In this document: piece by piece, positions 27,480-40,485 of the stretch
Layout: the number at the start of each line of letters is the position of its first letter
Position numbering within the stretch: position 1 is the first letter of the stretch
Assembly (NCBI GenBank): GCA_037903355.1
Contig: JBAJFE010000059.1
Location: 186,001-250,000 of the forward strand
Direction: 5' to 3'
DNA from: Trichuris trichiura
Taxonomy: Eukaryota; Nematoda; Enoplea; Trichinellida; Trichuridae
Length of the DNA stretch: 64,000 nucleotides
Program-made: the position numbers and the translations under genes
The notes under the pieces: generated by a model
The model's input: only the letters and a program-made list of their open reading frames with translations
The model's database searches: none
What the model was told of the DNA's origin: nothing

Positions 27480-30400
27480 ATGACTACAAGGCACATGTCG
27501 ACGGAAAAAGAAAGTGACACGCTGCAGGTCGACGAAAAGGTGGAACGTCATCCAGTTCGTAGGCAAACGCTGAACGCATTAAGCAAGTTCAGCATGGACA
27601 GTATCCTAGCTGGTTGCGAAGAACTAGTGCAATGCCCTCATGGGGAGACAGAAGGTAGGCGCACATTCCTCCGATCCTTTGCTTGAACTCTTTTCACCCT
27701 TTTTAGACGCCAAAGGTGTCAAACAGAAACAAATAGTCATCACAACCGAACCGTGCACGGGTTCTTCTCAGGGAAGCACCAGCTGCTGTTCACCATTGAC
27801 TAAGAAGTCACCGGTTTCCGACTGCTGCTCCTTTGCCGACATTTCGCCGGTTTCATCCTCGGAGGAGACCCGTTTCTGCGGAATAAAAACTGAAGGTCGG
27901 CGCACTCCTGATGCCGCTACGCTGAGCTTATAGTTTGCATAATTGCAGATGAAAGCGCGGAGGGAGAAGACAAGCCACGCAAAGTACGCAGATCGAGGAC
28001 AACTTTCACTACTTATCAGCTTCACCAGTTGGAGAGAGCCTTTGAGAAGAGCCAATATCCCGACGTGTTCACCCGAGAACAGCTGGCAATGCGACTGGAC
28101 CTTAGCGAAGCTAGGGTGCAAGTGAGTTCACTTCAGCTTTATTTCATTCATAGAAGTTACGATGAGCAAGAGTTAACGCTGCCGCAATGACCCAATATGG
28201 TTCGCCTGAGCCGGAAGCTCTTAGGCACAAGCCTGTATGGGCTGAAAGTGAAACGATGTAAAATTTCAATTGAGCTTTTAAGGGTAACAATGCTCAATTC
28301 TGTTAGCCGAAAGCGGTCGATACCCATCCCTAAATTTTCATTGATCCGCAAACTCCTTCGACCATTTCAAGGCTCTTTGCTGCTGCAAAGGAAAATTTTC
28401 TCAATTGAGGTATACACCGTGTTGGCCAGTCTGACGACATTGAGGTGCTAGCTTAGCCTTGCGGGCAATGAATGGTCATTCGGCTGTCAATCAAATGAAA
28501 TTTGTCGGCAATTTTAATTGATTATATATGAAAATGAGCAAGCAATACATCTGTAATAATCACCCCTTAATAGGGCAATTTTCCGTGATTAATTTTCCTA
28601 GCCTCGCGGTGGCGTTTCCATCGCACGCGAACTGACTAAGAAAGCCCTTTAGCCATTGCTGGTTCGCTTAATTGGTTTAGCATTAGCCACTGGCGTTGCA
28701 ATCAAGCTGACAGGGTTGATCGGTCGCAGTGCGGAGACGCAGGTTTACATCTCATGTGCCCACATTCGAGTTCATTCATCTGACGCTTGCTGCTCATATC
28801 CAGCCGTTAATTCATGATTGTCTACCAATCCTCCATAGCAAAACTGCCGCAGCGCTTCTGTGTTTGAATAGAACCGGCTCAGCGGGATGAAACACTAAAA
28901 TTGGCTAGATATATATTGCTACAAAGCAACTCAAGGGGAGTCTTTCAAGTACGGCTTCCGGACTGTCAACTATGCATGATTTCATACAGCTCAACTTGAG
29001 CAGCGTTTAGATAAGTGCTTTCGAATGCCCGTACGGAGTTTGCGACTGAAGGACATCCTTCCGTTATGGATTGACTATTGAAACAGTGATTGGAGCTACA
29101 AAACGCAGCTCTGCTGAAGGAGAGCTTTCGCAAATGGAACAGACACAGGTCGACTAAGTAGTTCCAACTACTGCTTTTAAATCTACGCGCCTGATTAGGT
29201 CGTTTGAAAAAAGAATAAAAAACCTGGCTGACATTTATCATAGTCTTCCTTGTTCAGCTCACGCAAAACACTTCGTCTTGAAATACTGACTTATGGTAGC
29301 ATTTGCAGCACCCTTTAGGGCCATCAGCATGTTCATCTTGTTCATTCTTCTTTTGTGGTGACGTCGAATTTTTGACAAGCTGCCCCCTAGCGTTGCATTC
29401 TTCTTGACAAAGCTTTACGCGAATGCTAAGTCGGGACAGCTATGTAAAATATGCCTTTCTTCTATGAGGACTTGCTTGTTATGGAAAAACTTGCTGTCGG
29501 TCAGACGAGATGAGTTAGCATAGCGTCTTTTTTCGAACAAGTTGTAAATTGCAGCTTGCGCTAAAGAAGATAGGATTTTCTTGGAAGTGTCAGCGTGGCC
29601 AAGAAAGCTTTCACTGAGCAGCATAATTCATGCGTTCACTTAATCCTCCGTTGGCATGCGTGAAACGCCCAAATAAGAGGCTGTAATTAATGGCCATGCC
29701 GACATGTCACCAAGTTGAAACGTTGTCTAAATCCGACAATAAATGGCGCCTGTTGAATCCACTGGGTCAAACGAGGTGGTCGCCATAATGGCGCCCTACT
29801 TTCGAAGGCAGGTAACTTTTCAGCTCTTATTATCGTGCCCACTTGTAGGCCACACTTAATTGAGCAAACTGCGGTGGAGATAAAAACTGAAAAGCTTTTT
29901 AACTTAAAAACGCTGCTCGTTGACTGCTCGTCGAACTCCCTGAGGATAGACAACTGCGCGTCAAAGCGTTTGCATGTCCCGCAACAGTGACATTTGACTG
30001 AACGTGGCACCGTTCCGCGGTAATGGCATAACGGTTTAAGTTATGACCTTCCGGTGAAACTCGGCGGAATTTAAATTTCGCAATCACAGCGGCGGAACGC
30101 ACGTTCGCTTATTTTGCCTTTCCTGCGGAAGTACCGGTTCAGGCAACTGTAGCAAATGCGCGCCGCTATTGATGACACCGCGAAATTGATTTCTTCTTGT
30201 CCGTTTTCTGCTCCCTATCTTGGTGACGGTTAAAATTTTTTTTAAAAACAGGTGTGGTTTCAAAATCGAAGAGCCAAATGGAGAAAGCGCGAAAAGGCGT
30301 TGGGACACGAACCCGGCTTTATTCACCAAGGCGGAGAGGTTACCCAAGGCGCCTATCAGCATCCCGCGGCAGTGGCCTACCGGCCGGATGTGGTCGGCAG

Positions 30401-31022
30401 GCTGAATGCTGTTGGCGCTTTTTCGTCCGTACCGCCTGGTGCTGCTACTGCGGCCGCTTTGAATGCCGCAGCAGCGGACAGCATATGGTCCTCTTCCCTG
30501 GCTGCTGCCCAAGTTGTGAATCTTCAGTCTTTGATGTATCTCAATCAGGCAACTCTGGCATCCATTCATGCTAGCGGATTGCCTGCAGCGTCGGCGGATT
30601 GGCAAATGAAGAATGCCCTTCTTGTATCGCCGCAGACGCACCAGCTTATGGCTACCGGTGCTGGTACTCAAGCTTTAGCCGCCAATACGTCTCAGTCTTT
30701 CGGTCACCCGTCGGCTCTGGATGGTCGATCTGCACTATGTCCAGCATTCGCAGGAACGACTTATCTATCCTCGATGAAGCTACCCCCACAGCAACAGTTG
30801 CGCCTTAATACAGCGGATGGATACAGTACAGCCGTGTTTTACCCTTCAGAATCTTCAAAGCGCTTGTCAAGGACGCGTGACCCTTTAGAAGGAGTTGAAG
30901 CAGCTGGGCTTTTGTTCCCGGGTCACTCAACGTCCAGTAACGGCAATGGAAGTTGCATCAGTCTTCCGGCGGCATCCAAGCCTGAAACGTCAACTATCGA
31001 CGCCGGCTTGTGTAAAGTATGA
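27480..31022 (+). CDS. hbn: Paired-like homeobox transcription factor, probable homeobrain orthologue
   Basis: A nuclear DNA-binding regulator. Four exons join in frame: 27480-27654, 27707-27895, 27949-28121 and 30252-31022, giving 435 residues. An eh1/octapeptide-like FSMDSILA at residues 37-44 suggests Groucho-type corepressor binding. A homeodomain spans about residues 134-193. It carries Gln at position 50 ([10 protein letters not shown]), and its helix 1-2 stretch QLHQLERAF, with QYPDVFTRE and [10 protein letters not shown], matches homeobrain better than ARX (QLEELERAF, LDLTEARVQ) or Rx. The third intron (2.1 kb) splits the homeodomain between positions 46 and 47, the conserved site in paired-like genes. 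The C-terminal 240 residues are rich in Ala, Ser and Gly, without an OAR motif that I can see. The final exon may instead splice on at GTAAAG near 31013; upstream exons are possible. ARX-type identity is the main alternative. Confidence 0.82.
28122..30251 (+). other. Intron 3 of the homeobox gene
   Basis: A 2.13-kb intron, far longer than the two other introns of the gene (52 and 53 bp), from GTGAGT to AAACAG. I see no gene inside; frames on either strand are short and featureless. Its size relative to its neighbours would suit intronic enhancers, but no specific site can be shown from one sequence. Confidence 0.7.
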
Positions 31023-34000
31023 CCGCGTTACCCCTCTGTGTTCGTTCGAGACAAAGGATTACTGCCCACGTTCAGAAGTTGCTCTTCTTGATGAGTGAAC
31101 TAGAAAACCAACCTTTCGGCTGTCTTTTCGGTTGTACGCAATATACATGGGAGGAAGTGGAAAAGCTCCCACTGCTCACCTCCTTCATCCTTTTAAAATT
31201 TCCTCAGTACACCTGGTTGGTTCGCCTATGTGATGCTCACTTTCATGAAAGGAAAAAAAACCGTCCGTGTTATAGCATACCGCTTTCGTCTAGTCGTATG
31301 GTCGGCATATGCGGATCAAATCAGTTGCGACATATGCAACAACATTTGTCAAATTTCTCCCTAAATGGTCCCAAGGAATGAAGCAATCCATGGCACTTCC
31401 TTCCTAAGGGCATTTTGCTTATTGACAAGCATTGCTGAATTGCTTGCAGCATTGATCGGGTGCAAATTGCCTAAAGAAGCTCTGCAGCATTAGCGGACTG
31501 TGGATAATCACCGACAGTGCAATTGTTTCTCCCATGAATTATATAATTACAGTTGGTAGGTGGTTATCGACCATCATTGTCCTGTGGGATTAAGCTGTTT
31601 GCACGCTGAAATCGCTGCAGGGCATCGATCCACTTAATTGCTGAGTAACATTTGACCTTGCAAGGCAGATGGACAGTCAAGCTCCAAGCAGCGAGCTCGT
31701 TCATCCGCACGCGAGACCGCTAAGCGTCAATGGTCAATTGGTGCACGACCCTGATGGGCCATTGTACCATTAACAGGCTAATCGACTTCTTCATTAAAGG
31801 GAGACAAGTGGCTTGGCCTCAACCAACGTCAGGGTAGAATGCTGTAGTCACCGAGACCTCAGCAGCGGTATCCCTTCAGCAAAAATGTAGCTGTATGCGT
31901 CCCCAAAGCCGTTGGAACATCATGGCTAGCGTGAGGTGTGGACCATGGTAAATTTAAGGCAGAAGGCCAGCAAAGCTCGCTTTGTCTGCCTTACCGAAAT
32001 TTCCGACCATTGGAAGTATTGTTCTACGCTGACGAATCAATAGGAAATGAACCCTACCCAGAAATGGTCGCGTCCGACTGATGAGCCAAAGAGCATACTG
32101 CAACGTGTGTGCAACTATCCTTTTCTCGCTAAATTCTTCGTTTGCACTCCTCCGCACGTTACTGTTTCCATGAAGCTTGAAAACCATTTATTCAACTACT
32201 TTCTCGAAAATGAAGTTTATTCAAATCTGTAAATTCTATGTCATTCCATTGTCGGTCTTATTACCAGTAATTGAGGAACAAAAGCCCAATCAGTGAACGG
32301 ACAAGCCGTTAACAGTGACAAAAAGGGCACAACGAACAGTTCGCAATAAAGATTGTTGTTCAGAGCAAAACTAGATGGAAAGTCAGTTATGCTCTGTTCC
32401 GGCGGCTCGCTAATGCACGAAGTAGGCACCCAATGTTCTCATTTTAGTTAAAAACTGCCTTTCATGGGTTAGTTTGGCGTTTATTATTTATTTGCACAGG
32501 CTGGCGATGACTGTTAACAGAAACAAGTTGTTTTATGCCAACAAAATTAGTTTTTTAAACGGAATAAACGGTAACTTTCTGCAGACATGTCAGAAATAGA
32601 GCTGCCAATTTAATTATTATTTCATGCGTTCAAAATTAGGCAAAACGATGATGATAGCATTATTAGCAATGCGTAACGTTTTGTCCATCGCTGAGTAACA
32701 GACTTCGCAGGAAAACGTTATATGTTAGCAGCGCTTTCATGCATACTGTGTCACGTTTTTTTCTCTTCACCTCTTTGGCAACACTACTTCTGCCATCGAT
32801 GAACCAATGCTCATGTGAACAATATTGACAAAACAAGTCTCCTGCAATCGTTTTCAGCCAGCTGAAGAGCAGCTGCGTCTCTTTCTGAGAGACAAATACG
32901 CAGTTTTGAATATTGCCAATGACTGCAAATTATTTCGTCAAAGACGATCAATGGGGACAGAAGAGGCGCTAAGCTCTTTGTAAGGAAGCAAAGCCGTCAG
33001 CACTATGCAGCCAAAGTGTGCAAACAGAAGTTTGGCGCGCTCCGTAAGGTTTAGCTCTAACTCTACCTGAGTGCCTGCCAGAGAAGAACAGTAAGCAAAG
33101 CGTCACTTTTGAAAAGCAATAAACTCAGAAGGTTAAGAAATAAACTAATGAAATTGTTGTAACAAACATAGTGAAACTGTCATTCCAGGGCACTATTAAT
33201 ACAAGTATTTTAGAGAAAGATGAATAAGAAGGTCTTCCGAATTGGTTTATCCTATCAGGCCAGCAATGGATATGGGCAAGTTCACATGGTATGAAAACAA
33301 TAGATGATCGAGCTAGTCGGCCACCTCATAGTACCAGCTGACCCAGCTTTTGCTCTTAGTTACAATTACCAACAATGGAAGCAGTCGAATGGGTGCTGTT
33401 TAAGTTTCAGAATGAGACTAAACCATTTCCGGAGTCACAATCATTTTTGATGGCGCTATATATTCATGACTGAGAGCAATAGTAAGATTGTATACGGAGT
33501 GGCCCACATTTTATTGTTGCGGCAGGAACGATACAATTTTAAACCGATTACTGCGAAAGCGGAAGCAACATCCCATTCAACAGTGCGACACGGAGTACAG
33601 ATTAGACTGGATGACAAGTTGACCGTGAGCGTTGCACTTGGCTGGGCATCTCCACGTCAGCTTGCTGACGCTTTGAAATTATGAAATTCGGGAAGCATAC
33701 AGTGGCAGATATAGCGTGTAAATACATTAGCCAATTCAGACCTGCTTCGATGGGACAGCAGACCACTAGTCGAGCCATTTCGCCTATCCATTTAAATCGA
33801 AGCAAAGGCCGGCTTCAACCACTCATAAAATCACACCGAACATCGCCTTGTCCCAAAGAGAGTACTACTGTTCGTTAATTCTGCAATCCAATTCACATTG
33901 TTAAGGACAAAGAGTAAACCGCTGAGCGTAAGAGCCTACGCGCTATTAGCGTTCATGGGGGAAAATTTATCGAAAGGAACTGGTCGTGTGCGTAATGGTG

Positions 34001-37000
34001 TCTAGCCTTTTGTTGCTAATTTTTGTTCGTTCATTTGTTCCCACTCATTGGAGTAGACTACGCGGCTGACGCCAAAGATGCGAGCGCAAAGCGCGGATTA
34101 CATACTAGCAGCAGCGAGATATCGAAAACTTACTTGGAAGTTAACCTGCACTCGCAAAATCATGTCAAACAACGTCCGTAACCGCACAGCTCCTTTTTGC
34201 CTTTTAACGAGTATTTAGTTTAATGAATACCCGTTTTGCAAAATGCATTACCAAGATGACGTCGCCTAGAAACGCGAATACGCTAATTGTATTTTTAGAA
34301 AAAATTATTAAATCATTTCGTAATGCGTACAAGCTTACCCATTGGTTCATGCATTAATCAATAATGAGCATGATTTGAAAGGGCAACACTGCCGCTCAGT
34401 GTTGCCTTTTCCGGGTACTATATGAAGACTTTCAATTGTGCGCAAAGACAAATGGCGGCTACTCTGATTATTTTCTGCGCCCTCCGTCTAAGCGTCGATG
34501 AAAAGTTGATCAGTTAACTTTCTGACAAATAGGAAGCATTTTCGCAACGAAGCGGTGACAACTTCCCTATTAATAGTATTCCTTTTCAAAAACAATCAAA
34601 AAAGTTAAGAGCACAGGTGAAACGCGAGTGTGAAACGGCAGCAAGAGTACTCGCATACCAAAGCATATTGGAATTATTCAAAGGCGCTACAAGAATCTAC
34701 AGTATGGCTTCTAGCATTCTAAAACAATGAATTCCAAAGTTTTTTCTGTTTTCAACTTGCCCAAATTATTTTTGAAGGTAACCTAACCGAAAGTATTACT
34801 CGTACCACTGCCAAGCAGGAAAAACACTAGAAAATGGGCATGTGAAAGCTTCCTGCGCCCACATACGTCATTGAAGATGGTCCCAAGCGCAGTTATGCCC
34901 ATTACATCTGCGATACGTAGCTCCCTGGTATTAACCTAAGAATAGGCGACTCGTCTAGAAGATAAGCTTCACTGGCATAAAGAAGGTCATATAAAAAGTA
35001 AAAAAGCATTACTGATACAGAAACGCTGTAAATTGTGCTGAAATTATTCAGGAATGGAGGCAGTTGAGGCTAGCATCCCTTAGCCTGTTTTTTCAAGGAA
35101 GTTTCATAAACACTGAATTCTTGTAACAGGTTAATAAACTTTCGCTAAAAACTTTCCACAGCTTTTTCCCTACCGCCTAATTGCATCTGTAAAATACTGA
35201 AGCAAGCGCCCTACCAACGAAAACAGATGAGCAGGTTGTTAAGGAAATGTATGTAGTATCCAAGATGCTCTAATGCCGCCGTCAGCGTGGCTCCTACATC
35301 TCGACGATGACAGGACTAGAGCATCCCGAAACGTATGTACATTATTCTCTATGATCTCTCTGAAAACTTGATCACCCATTCGTTAGTAGAACGATTGTTT
35401 CAGTATTCTAAAGACAAACTTTCTGGGTACGCAGAAACCTGTGAAAAAGTCACACGGAAAGAGCTTTCATGAGTAAATAAGCACTTCTTTGTCTACTGCG
35501 TCTCACAGCATAAGTGCAACAGCTTTTTCTGCGGCACAGTTTATCGAAAGCGCTTTTTGCTGAAAAATCAGCTTAACGTTTATCGCTATTTGAGGTAAAC
35601 AGCCTCTGACAAGCTTACTACCAAACAACAAATATGGCACCTAAAACCACGCATCAATAGATTCGTTCGCTAAAGTGCCATTAATAGATCTGTGATAACT
35701 AGCTTTTGTCTTATAAAAACCATGAAGAGTTTGAAGAAATGCAGCAAAGAAAATTAAGAAGTTTCGCAGGAATGCCGCAGCAGCAAACAAAATAAACCGG
35801 TACAAACAGTAAAGCATTATGACCGTAGGAAAGCGCGTTTTAGTTAAAGACAAGCTTGACAGTTCAAATAAATCTTTTTCAGAAGAAATCTTCAAGTGAA
35901 ATGAAAAATGACGTTACGCAAAGCGGGCTGACACAGTATACTGAATTCAAAAAAAACTTCACTGTGTCATATTGAATGAAAAGCTGAGGAAAAATAGAAG
36001 CAAAGCTCGCTATGAAGATTTTCCAATTAACAATGCTTAATATTTTCAAAAATTCATACGACGTCGTCGGAATAGAATAAATGAGCTGAAGGAATTAATC
36101 ATTTATTTCTTGTGCTAATTCGTTTAAGAAACGGAGGGGACACCCCTTACCGTAAATGATTCCCGTGAAAAGACCTTTACGCCACTTGTTACAGCCTGCG
36201 CTGAAGCTCTAACTTTACCTTAACATTTATTAGACCTCTGCTGATCTTGGTCAGAGACAACAGACCGCTGATAATTGCTTATTAATGAATGAATGCGACT
36301 GTTAAGAGCGGCCCCGTCCTAAAATTTAATTTTCAACCGTAGTTTACCAAGTTCGCATAGATACATAGGTTCAACCGGAAGATATTATATTCTTCATCCA
36401 ACTATTGCTTTGTGACAACAAGTTGCACAAGCTGATCTACAAAATACATGAAAGACTCGTAAAATAAAAGGATGCGTGAATTTAAATGCTTTCATGTTGC
36501 TGTGTCAGAAATGCATGAACGTATGTAAATTTTAGGAACTGAAAAACAACATAAATTATCTCTTCCTATTTGACCTTTCAGTATCGTTTCTAACCTAGTA
36601 AGTTTGGCAGCGTATAGTGGAGAAACGCCGTTGCCGTGTTGCCATAGAAACGGCAGCATAAGATATGCTTACGTGAGTGAAAGACGGCAACATGGAAATT
36701 CGTCCGTACTACGTCATTCGATAAAAAAATTGCTTTCTCAGTCATAATTTAAGCTGTCAGTCTCCACTGACCGTCACAATAAAGACGCAGACAGTTTAAA
36801 GAAAACAAAGCTATCGCTTATTTCTTCTCTGCCTGTCAGCTCACATTATCATCTCATTCTGAATTAGTAATTAAGGCTATGATCTTTTCATCTGTCCGCT
36901 GCAGTAACCTTGCTAGTAAAACTCTGACTGCCATCCAGAGACGTATTATTAATGTTAAATTAACATTTATCTGCACGTTGCTTTCATGCAGCGATACGTT

Positions 37001-39492
37001 TGAAAGATGAACCTTTGGTAGTCGCAACTACATGAGGATTACGCTAAAGGGTAACTTACTGAAGACAAAGGTCCACTGTTCTTTCCTGCCGCTCATATGA
37101 AGTTTCGACTAACGTAAATGTTTATAAGAAAACTAATTTGTGCGACAAGGTGCATTATCAAAAATTAATTAACTTTCAAAGCGAATTCATTGAGATCAGT
37201 GCTTTCGCCTAAAGATTGCAATGAATGATTTGTATTGCTGCTGATAAACTGGCTGAAACTTGCGCTATAGTTTTGTGCTTCCAGCTGCTTAGTTCTGACA
37301 ATTTCTATGAAAAGTTGAAAGAATTGATTAGCGAAACCTTAATGTGTTTCATTCTATCCGCTTATTATACAATGGCACACATTTCTAACGAGCCACGAAC
37401 TACCTTGGAGGCAAGCATGAAGAAAGTCTGTAACTCGCGGAATTTCTTGAAAAGTGAAAAAATAGTTTTCAAGAAGCCACTTATGCTTTCCTTCCTTGAA
37501 ATCAATCTTTACAAGTGCATGGCTTAATGCTAATCCAAACATTAAGGTGAAAGAGTGATTCTTAGAACCATCCAGCAAATTAGTCAATAGCATTTGCATA
37601 ATGGGCTTAACGAGCTTGAAGGAGAATGCTAAGGAAATCAGACTGATCCACTCGTAAGCTATATCAAAAAATTAACTGCATTAGATTAATGTTAATATAA
37701 ATATACCCTAATTTATACATATCCAGCATTGTATTCCAAACCGTTTCATCAGCAGTCAGTACCATATTAACAGGCTATAACAATGTTGGCAATAAAGGCT
37801 TTTTGAACCCAATATAATTTTGTCAGCCTATTAAAAAAAGTACATCAGCTGTGCGTTAGTCATATGTTCTATCAACTATGACGTTCTCATAGTAAGCGGA
37901 CTGCGAGCAGACAACGATGAACCTGTCTAATGTGGAACAAAAACAATAACAAAACGAGGCTATTGGATCTGTATCAATTTGCCATCAGCTTATAAAAGAA
38001 AACAGAAAATCCCAAATACAGAGTCAAAAGGAACTCTAAACTATAGCTTAAACTTCATTAGCAAGCGTCGTTTAAAATGCGGGGAAATGCGCTTGTATGC
38101 CTATTTCACCTTGATTTTAGTGCTCTGAACCTTCTTTGTCATACTTTCTGTTTCCTCTTGGGAAGGTTAGACGATGCTTACTATGCTGCTGATTTGGAGC
38201 GGGTCAGAGCAGGTCTATCTAAGCGGGAAAATATCAGACTTCGTTGACCTACACGAAGTGGCCACACCAGAACGTGGTGTTGAAAACATTATAAGTCTGA
38301 TTTTGCTAAGACGGAGTAGAAGGAAAAGACAAAAACAACTGCGGGATTTGGAATAGGAATTAGCGCGTTAGATAAAGGAATGCGCAGACTGAATTATCAG
38401 GACAGACCTTTGAAAAATGTTATTCTCATTTTTGTCACCTTCAGCTTTGATTTTATCCATAAGATGTTGCTTGTTCTTTGGCGCGTCGGCTTATGCAGAG
38501 CCTTTTCGCACTGCCATGCGGCATTGTAGTACGCATACATGCAATAATGATGACAGCCTACAATCCTCAAACACTGAAAAAAATCTACATAAATGGGTAG
38601 CAGTTGAATTGCCGCGCTGCAGAGCGCATGATCAAATGGGCATCAGTGTTGATGCATAGCAGAAGTCACTTCATGGCTGCTGGTTAGCCTTTCTTGGAGG
38701 GAAAAAAAACTGTTCCTACTGGCGCTTGCTGTGCTGCCTTTATACACAACTGGACAAACGTTCGCTCTTTTCAGATTGGTTCTTCTTAGCTTAATAATAA
38801 TTTTCAGGAATTTTTTCGTATAAAAGAAACATGGCAAAGGGCATCAGAGCACTATAAACAAAGTGAAATAAGCACACAGCCGCATTTTTCCGCAGTTTAA
38901 ACTACGCTCACTAATGAAGTTTAAGCTGTAGTTTAAAGTTCTGATAGACACTATTTGGCTGTTTCTTTTTAGTTTTTAAGCTCAGGAGATGTTAAGTTGA
39001 AGAAACGCAAAACAACCCGTTGAATAAAAGGGGTGCATATCCTGTTTATTGAGCCTTTTCCCAGTAGTGCCAAATCTATGTACCCGTCTAGACTACGTCT
39101 TCCTTTATTCTATGCGGGCTAAGAAAAATCTGGTAATGGCTAAACAAGGTCCCGCATGCTACATTCAGCTAGACGAGTTTTCAACACTTTAACAATACTT
39201 TTAATATGAAAAGCAGTGGCCCAAAGACATGTGGATTAGTACAGAGTTTGTTCTCGCGAATATTTCTTCTACGCATTTTAAGATTCATTTTGAAGCTTCA
39301 GAATTTATGAATGAACGGGATGGTGCATGCCCTGAATAAGATATTAATAAAGGAGTCGCATAAAATCGCTTCAAATATTTTCAGGCCATACATTAACAAA
39401 TCGCATGAAAGTGATGAAAAGCGTCTTAAACACTTTTACGCTATGAACGACATTGAAGCTACGTTTATACTATCAAGCAAAAACACTAACTT

Positions 39493-39517
39493 TATATATA
39501 TATATATATATATATAT
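39493..39517. repeat. (TA)n dinucleotide microsatellite
   Basis: Twenty-five bases of uninterrupted TA alternation. It reads as a Tyr-Ile run in overlapping frames, which are artefacts of the repeat. Confidence 0.95.
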
Positions 39518-40074
39518 CAGAGATTTCAGGACCTATTTCAAGTGCTCCAGCCACCAACACTCACTTTTAAGAAACGACAGGATCAAGGCCCCGTATGACG
39601 AGAGGGAGAGCCTGATGTTTACGAGAGGTGTGGTTACAGCGCCTTCTACTTAGGAGAAAAGAGTTATTCTTTACTTTGCGGGCTCAATCAGAATTGGGAT
39701 GGGAACAATCGCTATAACAACGCGCAAAGAAAACTCATCGGAAAGCGAGCAACGCAAGAGAACAAAAAGGATTCACAGAAACAAGCCGGACTAGTGCCTC
39801 GTTCTAGTGTCTAATCCATCGATTTGTGCTGCTCCTAAATCATCCGACAACACATGAGACTATGTATTCATCTGCAGTTGCAACGTTTCTTCTTAATATA
39901 AAGTTTATTTCTTCCATTTATAACATTGAAAAATTATGCTTTTGTGACCAATTTTTGGTTCAACGTTTGAATATTCATTTTTTGACATAATATAGCAAGT
40001 AGCGTTGTTTCTATAACAGCGCTAAGGTTAATTAAAACTGGCCGGACTTCTTAAGCGTTCATTCCTTAGTCATG

Positions 40075-40485
40075 ATTGCTCGTTGAATCATTTGTAACAT
40101 AAAAGGCTTTTTTGATGCGTCCAATACGTATAAGCTTTCCTCGTCAAAAAACTTTTAGATGGAGAATGCTGGGCCAACTGACTGCACTTTCGGCAACAGC
40201 TAATGCTTTTAGTGCTCTTCTGGTCATAGTAGCAGACAGTTCAAGTCGCAATGGGTCGTCCACGATTTCCAGTGGTGAGCCCATTTTCCATTAGTTTTTC
40301 CGTTATTGTTAAAAAATTCAAGCGTTTCATAAACTCCTCAAGTCTATGCGCTAACGTATTTTCAATTTCACCAATATAAACTGCAGAACAGGCACATTCT
40401 ACTGCATAAATTACTCCTGCTCGTTTAATGAAGGAAATCAGCATTTTATCGTTGCGTACAAGCGAACGCAGGTTGGGAGAGCTTT
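40075..40485 (-). mobile_element. Penelope-like retroelement fragment with GIY-YIG endonuclease
   Basis: On the minus strand a frame reads NLRSLVRND, then GVIYAVECACSAVYIGE, then NTLAHRLEEFMKRLN. This is the layout of the C-terminal GIY-YIG endonuclease of Penelope-like elements: the LRSLLRND-type lead-in, the GIY motif as GVIY, the paired Cys of C-C, the YIG motif, and the catalytic Arg in HRLEE. The usual His after that Glu is Phe here. A stop closes the frame near 40241; after a frame change a further family-like tail (SWPSILHLKVFDEESLY) continues towards 40100. No reverse transcriptase motifs could be recognised upstream (40.5-42 kb), so this is a truncated, inactive copy. Confidence 0.68.

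Noticed and set aside
30084..30671. 195-codon minus-strand open frame
   Set aside because: It is the antisense shadow of the homeobox gene's last exon, whose plus frame has clear homeodomain sequence.
31530..31790. Apparent cluster of TAAT/ATTA homeodomain sites downstream of the homeobox gene
   Set aside because: The count is only slightly above what AT-rich sequence gives, so no enhancer can be claimed.
34382..34406. Ten-bp hairpin followed by a T run, like a bacterial terminator
   Set aside because: A perfect 10-bp arm at this spacing is expected about once by chance in 64 kb, and the window is eukaryotic.
37225..37527. 100-codon open frame on the plus strand
   Set aside because: No family features and no splice context; length is within chance.
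38417..38659. 80-codon frame with a signal-peptide-like start and several Cys
   Set aside because: Attractive as a small secreted protein, but frames like this arise by chance and there is no exon, repeat or homology support.
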